Below, piece after piece: positions 23,108 through 35,920 of a stretch of 64,000 bases of DNA (position 1 is the stretch's first letter; each line of letters begins with the position of its first letter). The notes under the pieces are model-generated. The model did not search any database. It was not told where the DNA came from and worked only from the letters and a program-made list of their open reading frames with translations. This DNA is from Rhodeus uyekii (lineage: Eukaryota; Chordata; Actinopteri; Cypriniformes; Acheilognathidae). The translations under genes and the position numbers were made by a program. The stretch covers positions 89,726-153,725 of the forward strand of contig JAWRVZ010000569.1 in the NCBI GenBank assembly GCA_037043235.1. The letters are read 5' to 3'.

Positions 23108-25007
23108 ATTTAGGGGCCAAGCACCGAAGGTGCGGAGGCACCTATTGTTTCCGTTCCGGTTCTTTATTATTATTATTCATCTTCTTCTTCTTCTTCTTCT
23201 TCTTCCGCCATGGAAGTCTATGTAAGGCCATAGAACCGTTTGCGGGAAAATGATAAAATTTGGCACACTGATAGAGGACAAGCCAATCATTGACCATAGC
23301 AAATTTGAAGTCTCTAACTCAATGTCTCTAGCGCCACCAACTGTCCAAAGTTGCACTCACGTTTACGTAAATAACTCTTGAACCGTATGTCCTAGAAACA
23401 AAATTCTTTCGTCCACTGATTCCTTGGCTCAAGACGATTCGATTGCACCCTATGACGTCATTTTCCGTCATGAAAATTTTCCCGCCATTTTGAATTTTAC
23501 GAAAAACCTACTTTTTCGAACTCCTCCTAGGCCGTTGGTCCGATTTTCACGAAAATTGAACCACATCATCTCCAGACAATGTGGACAAAAAGTTATCCAA
23601 AGAAAGTTGATATGTCAAACCGTTTACGAATAACTTGCGAAAGAATCCGAGGTAATGGTCGCAAAAATGAAATTGAGGCTTTATCTCCGCAACGCATTAG
23701 AGTTTTCTGACCAAACTAGGTGTGTGTTATGTCAATCATGGTCTGAGGCTACCTGCAGAGTTTTGGCGCTGTGCCCCCTAGTGGTCAGGAGATATGAAAA
23801 AGTTAAATATTTGCTTATAACTTCTGAACGCTTTGGCCAAAAATAATAAAACTGGTCTCTTTAGATTCAGTGCATCATGCCGAGTCGTGCGATACCAAAT
23901 TTTCCCATATCGGCCATTTTGAGTGTCGGCCATTTTGAATATTGTCATAAATTGCTATATTTAACAAAGATATTGGCGTATCGTTACGAAACTCAATATG
24001 TGTCTTCGGCACCTAACCTTGATACGACTCAAAAAGTTTCGAGGCAGCACCCCCTTGTGGTCAAAAATTATAACCAAATTTACAAATATGCTAATAACTT
24101 TTGAGTGCATTAACCTATGGTAAAACAAATTATCTTTATACGTTCCTTGGGTCAAACCGAGAACACAGATACCAAATTTGTCATAGTCGGCCAAACTTCT
24201 TGTCCACCATGTTGTTTTTCTTTAAAAACCTACTTTTTCAAACTCCTCCCAAACCGTTTGTCCAATTTTCACCAAAATTAAACCACATCATCTCTAGACC
24301 ATGCTGACAAAAAGTTATCCAAAGAAAGTTGATATGTCAAACCGTTTACGAATAACTCGCGAAAGAATCCGACGTAATGGTCGCAAAAATTAAATTGAGG
24401 CTTTATCTCCGCAACGCATTAGCGTTTTCTGACCAAACTTGGTGTGTGTTATGTCAATCACGGTCTGAGGCTACCTGCAGAGTTTTGGCGCTCTGCCCCC
24501 TAGTGGTCAGGAGATATTTAAAAACTGACATTTTTGATTATAACTCCTGAACGCTTTGTCTAAAAATCATGAAACTGCTGTCTTTGGATCCAGTGGGACA
24601 TGCCGAGCCCTGTGATACCAAATTTTCCCATATCGGCCATTTTGAGCGTCTGCCATTTCGATTTTTCTTATAAGATGCTATGTTTAACAAACACATGACT
24701 TTAGTGCTCTGTCAGCAATGGTTTACCCAATTGAAAGCAAACTCTGCATGTGTCAATGTCACCACACTCTCAATGTACCACATGAATTGACACTACAATT
24801 TGGTTACAGCGCTGCCTGTTGGTCGAACGTGATAAACCATTAAATCAAATTACTAAAGACCGTATTGTTGATTTTTCAGCCATTTAGACTTGTCATATTG
24901 AAATGTCTTTAGATTCTTATTGCCGTTGGTCTGATGATGCCAGCCATGTCGGCATGACATTTAATGCCCTCCTTGCGCTTGGCCCCGTGATGGCTGCTAG
25001 CAGCTAT
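23108..25007 (+). repeat. Unit 17, type B, second copy of the unit-8 set
   Basis: Minisatellite at 23113 with a TTTCCGTTCCGG tail, then (TTA)n(TTC)n. CRE at 23453-23460; CTCF-like cores at 23772-23784 and 24494-24506. It shares the GACTTGTCAT tag with units 8, 23 and 37. Confidence 0.93.
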
Positions 25008-26913
25008 ATTTAGGGGCCAAGCACCGAAGGTGCGGAGGCACCTATTGTAATTGTTCCGGTTCTTTATTATTATTATTCATCTTCTTCTTCTTCTTCTTCT
25101 TCTTCTTCCGCCATGGAAGTCTATGTAAGGCCATAGAACCGTTTGCGGGAAAATGATAAAATTTGGCACACTGATAGAGGACAAGCCAATCATTGACCAT
25201 AGCAAATTTGAAGTCTCTAACTCAATGTCTCTAGCGCCACCAACTGTCCAAAGTTGCACTCACGTTTACGTAAATAACTCTTGAACCGTATGTCCTAGAA
25301 ACAAAATTCTTTCGTCCACTAATTCCTTGGCTCAAGACGATTCGATTGCACCCTATGACGTCATTTTCCGTCATGAAAAATTTCCCGCCATTTTGAATTT
25401 TACGAAAAACCTACTTTTTCGAACTCCTCCTAGGCCGTTTTTCCGATTTCAACGAAAATTGAACCACATCATCTCCAGACAATATGGAAAAAAAGTTATC
25501 CAAAGAAAGTTGATATGTCAAACCGTTTACGAATAACTCGCGAAAGAATCCGACGTAATGGTCGCAAAAATGAAATTGAGGCTTTATCTCCGCAATGCAT
25601 TAGCGTTTTCTGACCAAACTAGGTGTGTGTTATGTCAATCATGATCTGAGGCTACCTGCAGAGTTTTGGCGCTGTGCCCCCTAGTGGTCAGGAGATATGA
25701 AAAAGTGAAATATTTGCTTATAACTTCTGAACGCTTTGGCCAAAAATAATAAAACTGGTCTCTTTAGATTCAGTGCATCATGCCGAGTCGTGCGATACCA
25801 AATTTTCCCATATCGGCCATTTTGAGCGTCGGCCATTTTGAATATTGTCATAAATTGCTATATTTAAAAAAGATATTGGCGTATCGTTACGAAACTCAAT
25901 ATGTGTCTTCGGCACCTAACCTTGATACGACTCAAAAAGTTTCGAGGCAGCACCCCCTTGTGGTCAAAAATTATAACCAAATTTACAAATATGCTAATAA
26001 CTTTTGAGTGCGTTAACCTATGGTAAAACAAATTATCTTTATACGTTCCTTGGGTCAAACCGAGAACACAGATACCAAATTTGTCATAGTCGGCCAAACT
26101 TCTTGTCCACCATGTTGTTTTTCTTTAAAAACCTACTTTTTCGAACTCCTCCCAGACCGTTTGTCCAATTTTCAACAAAATTAAACCACATCATTTCCAG
26201 ACCATCTTGACAAAAAGTTATCCAAAGAAAGTTGATATGTCAAACCGTTTACGAATAACTCGCGAAAGAATCCGACGTAATGGTTGCAAAAATGAAATTG
26301 AGGCTTTATCTCCGCAACGCATTAGCGTTTTCTGACCAAACTAGGTGTGTGTTATGTCAATCATGGTTTGAGGCTACCTGCAGAGATTTGGCGCTCTGCC
26401 CCCTAGTGGTCAGGAGATATCAAAAAACTGACATTTTTGATTATAACTCCTGAACGCTTTGTCTAAAAATCATGAAACTGGTCTCTTTAGATCCAGTGGG
26501 TCATGCCGAGTCCTGTGATACCAAATTTTCCCATATCGGCCATTTTGAGCGTCTGCCATTTCGATTTTTCTTGTAAGAAGCTATGTTTAACAAACACATG
26601 ACTTTAGTGGTCTGTCAGCAATGGTTTACCCAATTGAAAGCAAACTTTGCATGTGTCAATGTCACCACACTCTCAATGTACCACATGAATTGACACTACA
26701 ATTTGGTTACAGCGCTGCCTGTTGGTTGAATGTGATTAAACCATTAAATCGAATTGCTAAAGACCGTATTGTTGGTTTTTCAGCCATTTAGACTTAAGTC
26801 ATATTGAAATGTCTTTAGATTCTTACTGCCGTTGGTCTGATGATGCCAGCCATGTCGGCATGACATTTAATGCCCTCCTTGCGCTTGGCCCCGTGATGGC
26901 TGCTAGCAGCTAT
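25008..26913 (+). repeat. Unit 18, type B
   Basis: Minisatellite at 25013 (TAATTGTTCCGG tail). CRE at 25356-25363; CTCF-like cores at 25675-25687 and 26397-26409. The tail with GTGGTCTGTCAG and GTGATTAAACC is repeated in unit 20 at an offset of about 2,205 bp. Confidence 0.92.
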
Positions 26914-28015
26914 ATTTATTATTATTCTTCTTCTGCCATTGAAGTCTATGACAGCCCATAGAACCGTAAGCGGGAAAATGAAAAAAAGTTGGCACACTCA
27001 TAAAGGAGAGTCTAATCATTGACCATAGCAAAATTGAAGTCTATAACTCAATCTCTCTAGCGCCACCAACTGTCCAAAGTTGCACTCACGTTTACGTAAA
27101 TAACTTTTGAACCGTATGTCCTAGAAACAAAATTCTTTTGTCCACTGATTCCTTGGCTCAAGACGATTCGATTGCACCATATGACGTCATTTTCCGTCAT
27201 GAAAATTTTCCCGCCATTTTGAATTTTATGAAAAACCTACTTTTTCGAACTCCTCCTAGACCGTTCGTCCGATTTTCACGAAAATTGAACCACATCATCT
27301 CCAGACAATGGGGACAAAACGGTATATAAAGAAAGTTGATTCGTCAAACCGTTTACGAATAACTCGCGAAAGAATCCGAGGTAAAAGTCGCCAAAATGAA
27401 ATTGAGGCTTTATCTCCGCAATGCATTAGCCTTTTCTGACCAAACTAGGTGTGTGTTATGTCAATCATTGTCTAAGGCAACCTACAGAGTTTTGGCGCTG
27501 TGCCCCCTAGTGGTCAGGAGTTATGGGAAACTGACTTTTTTGCTTATAACTTCTGAACCCTTTGGCCAAAAATCATGAAACTGGTCTCTTTAGATCCAGT
27601 GGGTCATGCCGAGTCCTGTGATACCAAATTTTCCCATATCGGCCATTTTGAGCGTCTGCCATTTCGATTTTTCTTATAAGATGCTATGTTTAACAAACAC
27701 ATGACTTTAGTGCTCTGTCAGCAATGGTTTACCCAATTGAAAGCAAACTTTGCATGTGTCAATGTCACCACACTCTCAATGTACCACATGAATTGACACT
27801 ACAATTTGGTTACAGCGCTGCCTGTTGGTTGAATGTGATAAACCATTAAATCGAAATACTAAAGACCGTATTGTTGATTTTTCAGCCATTTAGACTTAAG
27901 TCATATTGAAATGTCTTTAGATTCTTACTGCCGTTGGTCTGATGATGCCAGCCATGTCGGCATGACATTTAATGCCCTCCTTTCGCTTGGCCCCGTGATG
28001 GCTGCTAGCAGCTAT
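26914..28015 (+). repeat. Unit 19, type A
   Basis: Short (TTA)n(TTC)n hinge. CRE at 27182-27189; CTCF-like core at 27501-27513. Its head (GTCTATAACTC, GCACCATATGACG) matches the head of unit 21 at a 2,205-bp offset. Confidence 0.92.
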
Positions 28016-29118
28016 ATTTATTATTATTCTTCTTCTGCCATTGAAGTCTATGACAGCCCATAGAACCGTAAGCGGGAAAATGAAAAAAAGTTGGCACACT
28101 CATAAAGGAGAGTCCAATCATTGACCATAGCAAAATTGAAGTCTCTAACTCAATCTCTCTAGCGCCACCAACTGTCCAAAGTTGCACTCACGTTTACGTA
28201 AATAACTTTTGAACCGTATGTCCTAGAAACAAAATTCTTTTGTCCACTGATTCCTTGGCTCAAGACGATTCGATTGCACCCTATGACGTCATTTTCCGTC
28301 ATGAAAATTTTCCCGCCATTTTGAATTTTATGAAAAACCTACTTTGTCGAACTCCTCCTAGGCCGTTCGTCCGATGTTCACGAAAATTGAACCACATCAT
28401 CTCCCGACAATGTGGACAAAACGATATATAAAGAAAGTTGATTCGTCAAACCGTTTACGAATAACTCGCGAAAGAATCTGAGGTAAAAGTCGCCAAAATG
28501 AAATTGAGGCTTTATCTCCCCAATGCATTAGCCTTTTCTGACCAAACTAGGTGTGTGTTATGTCAATCATGGTTTGAGGCTACCTGCAGAGTTTTGGCGC
28601 TGTGCCCCCTAGTGGTCAGGAGTTATCAAAAACTGACTTTTTTGCTTATAACTTCTGAACCCTTTGGCCAAAAATCATGAAACTGGTCTCTTTAGATCCA
28701 GTGGGTCATGCCGAGTCCTGTGATACCAAATATTCCCATATCGGCCATTTTGAGCGTCTGCCATTTCGATTTTTCTTATAAGATGCTATGTTTAACAAAC
28801 ACATGACTTTAGTGGTCTGTCAGCAATGGTTTACCCAATTGAAAGCAAACTTTGCATGTGTCAATGTCACCACACTCTCAATGTACCACATGAATTGACA
28901 CTACAATTTGGTTACAGCGCTGCCTGTTGGTTGAATGTGATTAAACCATTAAATCGAATTGCTAAAGACCGTATTGTTGGTTTTTCAGCCATTTAGACTT
29001 AAGTCATATTGAAATGTCTTTAGATTCTTACTGCCGTTGGTCTGATGATGCCAGCCATGTCGGCATGACATTTAATGCCCTCCTTGCGCTTGGCCCCGTG
29101 ATGGCTGCTAGCAGCTAT
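28016..29118 (+). repeat. Unit 20, type A
   Basis: CRE at 28284-28291; CTCF-like core at 28603-28615. The core belongs to the CCCCAATGCATTAG subgroup (units 2, 4, 15). The tail matches that of unit 18, so this unit is itself a recombinant. Confidence 0.92.
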
Positions 29119-30616
29119 ATTTATTATTATTCTTCTTCTGCCATTGAAGTCTATGACAGCCCATAGAACCGTAAGCGGGAAAATGAAAAAAAGTTGGCAC
29201 ACTCATAAAGGAGAGTCTAATCATTGACCATAGCAAAATTGAAGTCTATAACTCAATCTCTCTAGCGCCACCAACTGTCCAAAGTTGCACTCACGTTTAC
29301 GTAAATAACTTTTGAACCGTATGTCCTAGAAACAAAATTCTTTTGTCCACTGATTCCTTGGCTCAAGACGATTCGATTGCACCATATGACGTCATTTTCC
29401 GTCATGAAAATTTTCCCGCCATTTTGAATTTTATGAAAAACCTACTTTTTCGAACTCCTCCTAGACCGTTCGTCCGATTTTCACGAAAATTGAACCACAT
29501 CATCTCCAGACTATGAAGACAAAAAGTTATGAGAATCAAGTTGATTGGTCAAACCGTTTTTGATAAACATGCAAAAGATTTTGACGAATTTGCCGCAAAA
29601 ATGCAATTGAGGCTATATCTCCGCAACGCATTTGCGTATTCAGACCAAAATTGGTGTGTGTCATAGTAGTCATGATCTGAGGCTACCTGCAGAGTTTTGG
29701 CGCACTGCCCCCTAGTGGTCAGGAGATATAAAAAAGTGAGTTTTTTGCTCGTAACTTCTGAACACTTTGTTCAAAAATCATAAAACTGGTCTCTTTAGAT
29801 TCAGGGCATCATGCTGAGTCGTGCGATACCAAATTTTCTTATATCTGCCATTTTGGGTGTCGGCCATTTTGAAATTTGTCGTAAAATGCTATATTTTACA
29901 AACGCATTGGCGTATCATTACGAAACTCAGTATGTGTCTTTGGGACCTTGATTTGAACCTACACCAAAAGTTTCAGGGCAGCGCCACCTTGTGGTCAAAA
30001 GTTATAACACAATTTCCTAAAATGCTAATAACTTTTGATTACATTAAGCTATTTTAAAACAAATGATCTTAATATGTTCCTTGGGTCACACCGAGAACAC
30101 AGATACCAAATTTGACATAGTTTGCCTAAATTTCATATCCGCCATGTTGTTTTCTTCAAAAACCTACTTTTTCAAACTCCTCCTAGACCGTTTGTCCGAT
30201 TTTCACCAAAATCGAATCGTATCATCTTCAGACTGTGCTGACAAAATGTTATGGATTTCGTGTTGATAGACAAAACCGTTTACGTATACCGCAATTACAA
30301 ATTTGAGGTAGTGATGACAAAATGACTTTAATGCTTTAAGTCAGTAATGTTTTGTCCAAATAACACCAAACTTTGCAGATTTCATTGTCACATTACTCGG
30401 ACCCAATTCTAACAATTTGGACACAGCGCCAACTATTGGTCCAAAGCGCTAAACTTTTCATTCAAATTACAGTGTCTGTATTAATGATTTTTCAGCCATT
30501 TAGCCTAAAATCATAATAAAATGCATTTAGTTGTTGATTACTTCAATTGCTCTTATGCTGCCGGCCACGTCAATGCCCTGTTTGTGCTTGGCCCCGTCAT
30601 TGCTGCTTGCAGCTAT
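29119..30616 (+). repeat. Unit 21, A-to-C chimera
   Basis: The head and first ~390 bp are type A, like unit 19. At CATCTCCAGACTATG (about 29,511) it switches to type C body sequence (AAAAAGTTATGAGAATCAAG). The C part matches unit 40 (+31,212) and unit 41 (a further +1,498). CRE at 29387-29394; CTCF-like core at 29706-29718, followed at once by GAGATATAAAAAAG. The end reads GTGCTTGGCCCC, 12 bp inverted against the minisatellite start. Confidence 0.92.
29706..29718 (-). promoter_or_regulatory. CTCF-like core motif, C-type context
   Basis: Minus strand CCACTAGGGGGCAGTGCG. Immediately downstream on the plus strand is GTCAGGAGATATAAAAAAG, so a TATAAAA word starts about 9 bp beyond the core. This pairing is conserved in C units. 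Confidence 0.5.
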
Positions 30617-32112
30617 ATTTCTTCTTCTTCTTCTTCCACCCAGAAGTCAATGGCAGCCCATAGAACCGTATGCAGGAAAATGATGAAATTTGGCACACAC
30701 ATAGAGGACAGTCCAATCATTGACCACACCAATTTTGGAGTCTCTACCTCAATCCCTCTAGCGCCACCAACTGTCCAAAGTTACACTTACATTTATGCTA
30801 ATAACTCTTGAACCATAAGGGCTAGAAACAAAATTCCTTTGTCCACTGATTCCTTGGGTCAAGCCGATTCGATTGCACCCTATGACGTCATTTTCCGTCA
30901 TGAAAATTTTTCCGCAATTTTGAGTTTTATGAAAAACCTACTTTGTCGAACTCCTCCTAGGCCGTTTGTCCGATTCTCACAAAAAATGAACCACATCATC
31001 TCCAGACTATGGAGACAAAAAGTTATGGAAATCAAGTTGATTGGTCATTCCGTTTTTGATAAACTTGCGAAAGAGTTCGACGAATTTGCCGCAAAAATGA
31101 ACTTGAGGCTATATCTCCGCAACGCATTTGCATATTCAGACCAAAATTGGTGTGTGTCATAGTAGTCATAATCTGAGGCTACCTGCAGAGTTTTGGTGCA
31201 CTGCCCCCTAGTGGTCAGGAGATATAAAAAATTGACTTTTTTGCTTATAACTTCTGAACACTTTGGTCAAAAATCATAAAACTGGTCTCTTTAGATTCAG
31301 GGCATCATGCTGAGTCGTCCGATACCAAATTTTCTTATATCGGCCATTTTGGGCGTTGGCCATTTTGAAATTTGTCGTAAAATGCTATATTTTACAAACG
31401 CATTGGCGTATCATTACGAAACTCAGTATGTGTCTTTGGGACCTTGATTTGAACCTACACCAAAAGTTTCGGGGCAGCGCCACCTTGTGGTCAAAAGTTA
31501 TAACACAATTTCCAAAAATGCTAATAACTTTTGATTACATTAAGCTATTTTAAAACAAATGATCTTAATATGTTCCTTGGGTCACACCGAGAACACAGAT
31601 ACCAAATTTGACATAGTTTGCCTAAATTTCATATCCGCCATGTTGTTTCATTCAAAAACCTACTTTTTCAAACTCCTCCCAGACCGTTTGTCCGATTTTC
31701 ACCAAAATCGAATCGTGTCATCTTCAGACTGTGCTGACAAAAAGTTATGGATTTCGTGTCGATAGACAAAACCGTTTTCGTATACCGCAATTACAAATTT
31801 GAGGTAGTGATGACAAAATGACTTTAATGCTTTAAGTCAGTAATGTTTTGTCCAAATAACACCAAACTTTGCAGATTTCATTGTCACATTACTCGGACCC
31901 AATTCTAACAATTTGGACACAGCGCCAACTATTGGTCCAAAGCGATAAACTTTTCATTCAAATTACAGTGTCTGTATTAATGATTTTTCAGCCATTTAGC
32001 CTAAAATCATATTAAAATGCATTTAGTTGTTGATTACTTCAATTGCTCTTATGCTGCCGGCCACGTCAATGCCCTGTTTGTGCTTGGCCCCGTCATTGCT
32101 GCTTGCAGCTAT
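30617..32112 (+). repeat. Unit 22, type C
   Basis: The hinge is (TTC)n only. The head has the CACCCAGAAGTCAATGG form. CRE at 30883-30890; CTCF-like core at 31202-31214; weaker GCGCCACCTTGTGG site near 31,477-31,490. The second core is shortened: after GACAAAACCGTTTTCG it goes directly to the tail. Confidence 0.93.
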
Positions 32113-34078
32113 ATTTAGGGGCCAAGCACCGAAGGTGCGGAGGCACCTATTGTAATTGTTCCGGTTCTTTATTATTATTAGGGGCCAAGCACCGAAGGTG
32201 CGGAGGCACCTATTGTTTCCGTTCCGGTTCTTTATTATTATTATTCATCTTCTTCTTCTTCTTCTTCTTCTTCTTCCGCCATGGAAGTCTATGTAAGGCC
32301 ATAGAACCGTTTGCGGGAAAATGATAAAATTTGGCACACTGATAGAGGACAAGCCAATCATTGACCATAGCAAATTTGAAGTCTCTAACTCAATGTCTCT
32401 AGCGCCACCAACTGTCCAAAGTTGCACTCACGTTTACGTAAATAACTCTTGAACCGTATGTCCTAGAAACAAAATTCTTTCGTCCACTGATTCCTTGGCT
32501 CAAGACGATTCGATTGCACCCTATGACGTCATTTTCCGTCATGAAAATTTTCCCGCCATTTTGAATTTTACGAAAAACCTACTTTTTCGAACTCCTCCTA
32601 GGCCGTTGGTCCGATTTTCACGAAAATTGAACCACATCATCTCCAGACAATGTGGACAAAAAGTTATCCAAAGAAAGTTGATATGTCAAACCGTTTACGA
32701 ATAACTTGCGAAAGAATCCGAGGTAATGGTCGCAAAAATGAAATTGAGGCTTTATCTCCGCAACGCATTAGAGTTTTCTGACCAAACTAGGTGTGTGTTA
32801 TGTCAATCATGGTCTGAGGCTACCTGCAGAGTTTTGGCGCTGTGCCCCCTAGTGGTCAGGAGATATGAAAAAGTTAAATATTTGCTTATAACTTCTGAAC
32901 GCTTTGGCCAAAAATAATAAAACTGGTCTCTTTAGATTCAGTGCATCATGCCGAGTCGTGCGATACCAAATTTTCCCATATCGGCCATTTTGAGTGTCGG
33001 CCATTTTGAATATTGTCATAAATTGCTATATTTAACAAAGATATTGGCGTATCGTTACGAAACTCAATATGTGTCTTCGGCACCTAACCTTGATACGACT
33101 CAAAAAGTTTCGAGGCAGCACCCCCTTGTGGTCAAAAATTATAACCAAATTTACAAATATGCTAATAACTTTTGAGTGCATTAACCTATGGTAAAACAAA
33201 TTATCTTTATACGTTCCTTGGGTCAAACCGAGAACACAGATACCAAATTTGTCATAGTCGGCCAAACTTCTTGTCCACCATGTTGTTTTTCTTTAAAAAC
33301 CTACTTTTTCAAACTCCTCCCAAACCGTTTGTCCAATTTTCACCAAAATTAAACCACATCATCTCTAGACCATGCTGACAAAAAGTTATCCAAAGAAAGT
33401 TGATATGTCAAACCGTTTACGAATAACTCGCGAAAGAATCCGACGTAATGGTCGCAAAAATTAAATTGAGGCTTTATCTCCGCAACGCATTAGCGTTTTC
33501 TGACCAAACTTGGTGTGTGTTATGTCAATCACGGTCTGAGGCTACCTGCAGAGTTTTGGCGCTCTGCCCCCTAGTGGTCAGGAGATATTTAAAAACTGAC
33601 ATTTTTGATTATAACTCCTGAACGCTTTGTCTAAAAATCATGAAACTGCTGTCTTTGGATCCAGTGGGACATGCCGAGCCCTGTGATACCAAATTTTCCC
33701 ATATCGGCCATTTTGAGCGTCTGCCATTTCGATTTTTCTTATAAGATGCTATGTTTAACAAACACATGACTTTAGTGCTCTGTCAGCAATGGTTTACCCA
33801 ATTGAAAGCAAACTCTGCATGTGTCAATGTCACCACACTCTCAATGTACCACATGAATTGACACTACAATTTGGTTACAGCGCTGCCTGTTGGTCGAACG
33901 TGATAAACCATTAAATCAAATTACTAAAGACCGTATTGTTGATTTTTCAGCCATTTAGACTTGTCATATTGAAATGTCTTTAGATTCTTATTGCCGTTGG
34001 TCTGATGATGCCAGCCATGTCGGCATGACATTTAATGCCCTCCTTGCGCTTGGCCCCGTGATGGCTGCTAGCAGCTAT
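32113..34078 (+). repeat. Unit 23, type B within a C neighbourhood
   Basis: Minisatellites of two subtypes at 32118 (TAATTG tail) and 32181 (TTTCCG tail). CRE at 32524-32531; CTCF-like cores at 32843-32855 and 33565-33577. Third copy of the unit-8 set, offset 9,071 from unit 17, with the GACTTGTCAT tag. Confidence 0.93.
32118..32245 (+). repeat. Hairpin minisatellite pair, mixed subtypes
   Basis: Copy at 32118 has a TAATTG tail and copy at 32181 a TTTCCG tail. The TTTCCG subtype otherwise appears only ahead of other members of the unit-8 set (23113, 55331; remnant at 10,981). Confidence 0.88.
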
Positions 34079-35920
34079 ATTTATTCATCTTCTTCTTCTT
34101 CTTCTTCTTCTTCTTCCGCCATGGAAGTCTATGTAAGGCCATAGAACCGTTTGCGGGAAAATGATAAAATTTGGCACACTGATAGAGGACAAGCCAATCA
34201 TTGACCATAGCAAATTTGAAGTCTCTAACTCAATGTCTCTAGCGCCACCAACTGTCCAAAGTTGCACTCACGTTTACGTAAATAACTCTTGAACCGTATG
34301 TCCTAGAAACAAAATTCTTTCGTCCACTGATTCCTTGGCTCAAGACGATTCGATTGCACCCTATGACGTCATTTTCCGTCATGAAAATTTTCCCGCCATT
34401 TTGAATTTTTTGAAAAACCTACTTTTTCGAACTCCTCCTAGGCCGTTGGTCCGATTTTCACGAAAATTGAACCACATCATCTCCAGACAATGTGGACAAA
34501 AAGTTATCCAAAGAAAGTTGATATGTCAAACCGTTTACGAATAACTCGCGAAAGAATCCGAGGTAATGGTCACAAAAATGAAATTGAGGCTTTATCTCCG
34601 CAACGCATTAGAGTTTTCTGACCAAACTAGGTGTGTGTTATGTCAATCATGGTCTGAGGCTACCTGCAGAGTTTTGGCGCTGTGCCCCCTAGTGGTCAGG
34701 AGATATGAAAAAGTTAAATATTTGCTTATAACTTCTGAACGCTTTGGCCAAAAATAATAAAACTGGTCTCTTTAGATTCAGTGCATCATGCCGAGTCGTG
34801 CGATACCAAATTTTCCCATATCGGCCATTTTGAGTGTCGGCCATTTTGAATATTGTCATAAATTGCTATATTTAACAAAGATATTGGCGTATCGTTACGA
34901 AACTCAATATGTGTCTTCGGCACCTAACCTTGATACGACTCAAAAAGTTTCGAGGCAGCACCCCCTTGTGGTCAAAAATTATAACCAAATTTACAAATAT
35001 GCTAATAACTTTTGAGTGCGTTAACCTATGGTAAAACAAATTATCTTTATACGTTCCTTGGGTCAAACCGAGAACACAGATACCAAATTTGTCATAGTCG
35101 GCCAAACTTCTTGTCCACCATGTTGTTTTTCTTTAAAAACCTACTTTTTCGAACTCCTCCCAAACCGTTTGTCCAATTTTCACCAAAATTAAACCACATC
35201 ATCTCTAGACCATGCTGACAAAAAGTTATCCAAAGAAAGTTGATATGTCAAACCGTTTACGAATAACTCGCGAAAGAATCCGACGTAATGGTCGCAAAAA
35301 TGAAATTGAGGCTTTATCTCCGCAACGCATTAGCGTTTTCTGACCAAACTTGGTGTGTGTTATGTCAATCACGGTCTGAGGCTACCTGCAGAGTTTTGGC
35401 GCTCTGCCCCCTAGTGGTCAGGAGATATTTAAAAACTGACATTTTTGATTATAACTCCTGAACGCTTTGTCTAAAAATCATGAAACTGCTGTCTTTGGAT
35501 CCAGTGGGACATGCCGAGCCCTGTGATACCAAATTTTCCCATATCGGCCATTTTGAGCGTCTGCCATTTCGATTTTTCTTATAAGATGCTATGTTTAACA
35601 AACACATGACTTTAGTGCTCTGTCAGCAATGGTTTACCCAATTGAAAGCAAACTCTGCATGTGTCAATGTCACCACACTCTCAATGTACCACATGAATTG
35701 ACACTACAATTTGGTTACAGCGCTGCCTGTTGGTCGAACGTGATAAACCATTAAATCGAATTACTAAAGACCGTATTGTTGATTTTTCAGCCATTTAGAC
35801 TTAAGTCATATTGAAATGTCTTTAGATTCTTACTGCCGTTGGTCTGATGATGCCAGCCATGTCGGCATGACATTTAATGCCCTCCTTGCGCTTGGCCCCG
35901 TGATGGCTGCTAGCAGCTAT
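34079..35920 (+). repeat. Unit 24, type B without minisatellite
   Basis: It starts ATTTATTCATC(TTC)n. It is close to unit 23 at a constant 1,840-bp offset but lacks the GACTTGTCAT deletion, so it is a sister and not a copy of that set. CRE at 34364-34371; CTCF-like cores at 34683-34695 and 35405-35417. Confidence 0.92.

Noticed and set aside
30839..31162. 107-codon plus-strand frame in C units
   Set aside because: It starts at a TTG codon, has no recognisable domain, and is shortened by stops or indels in A, B and several C units.
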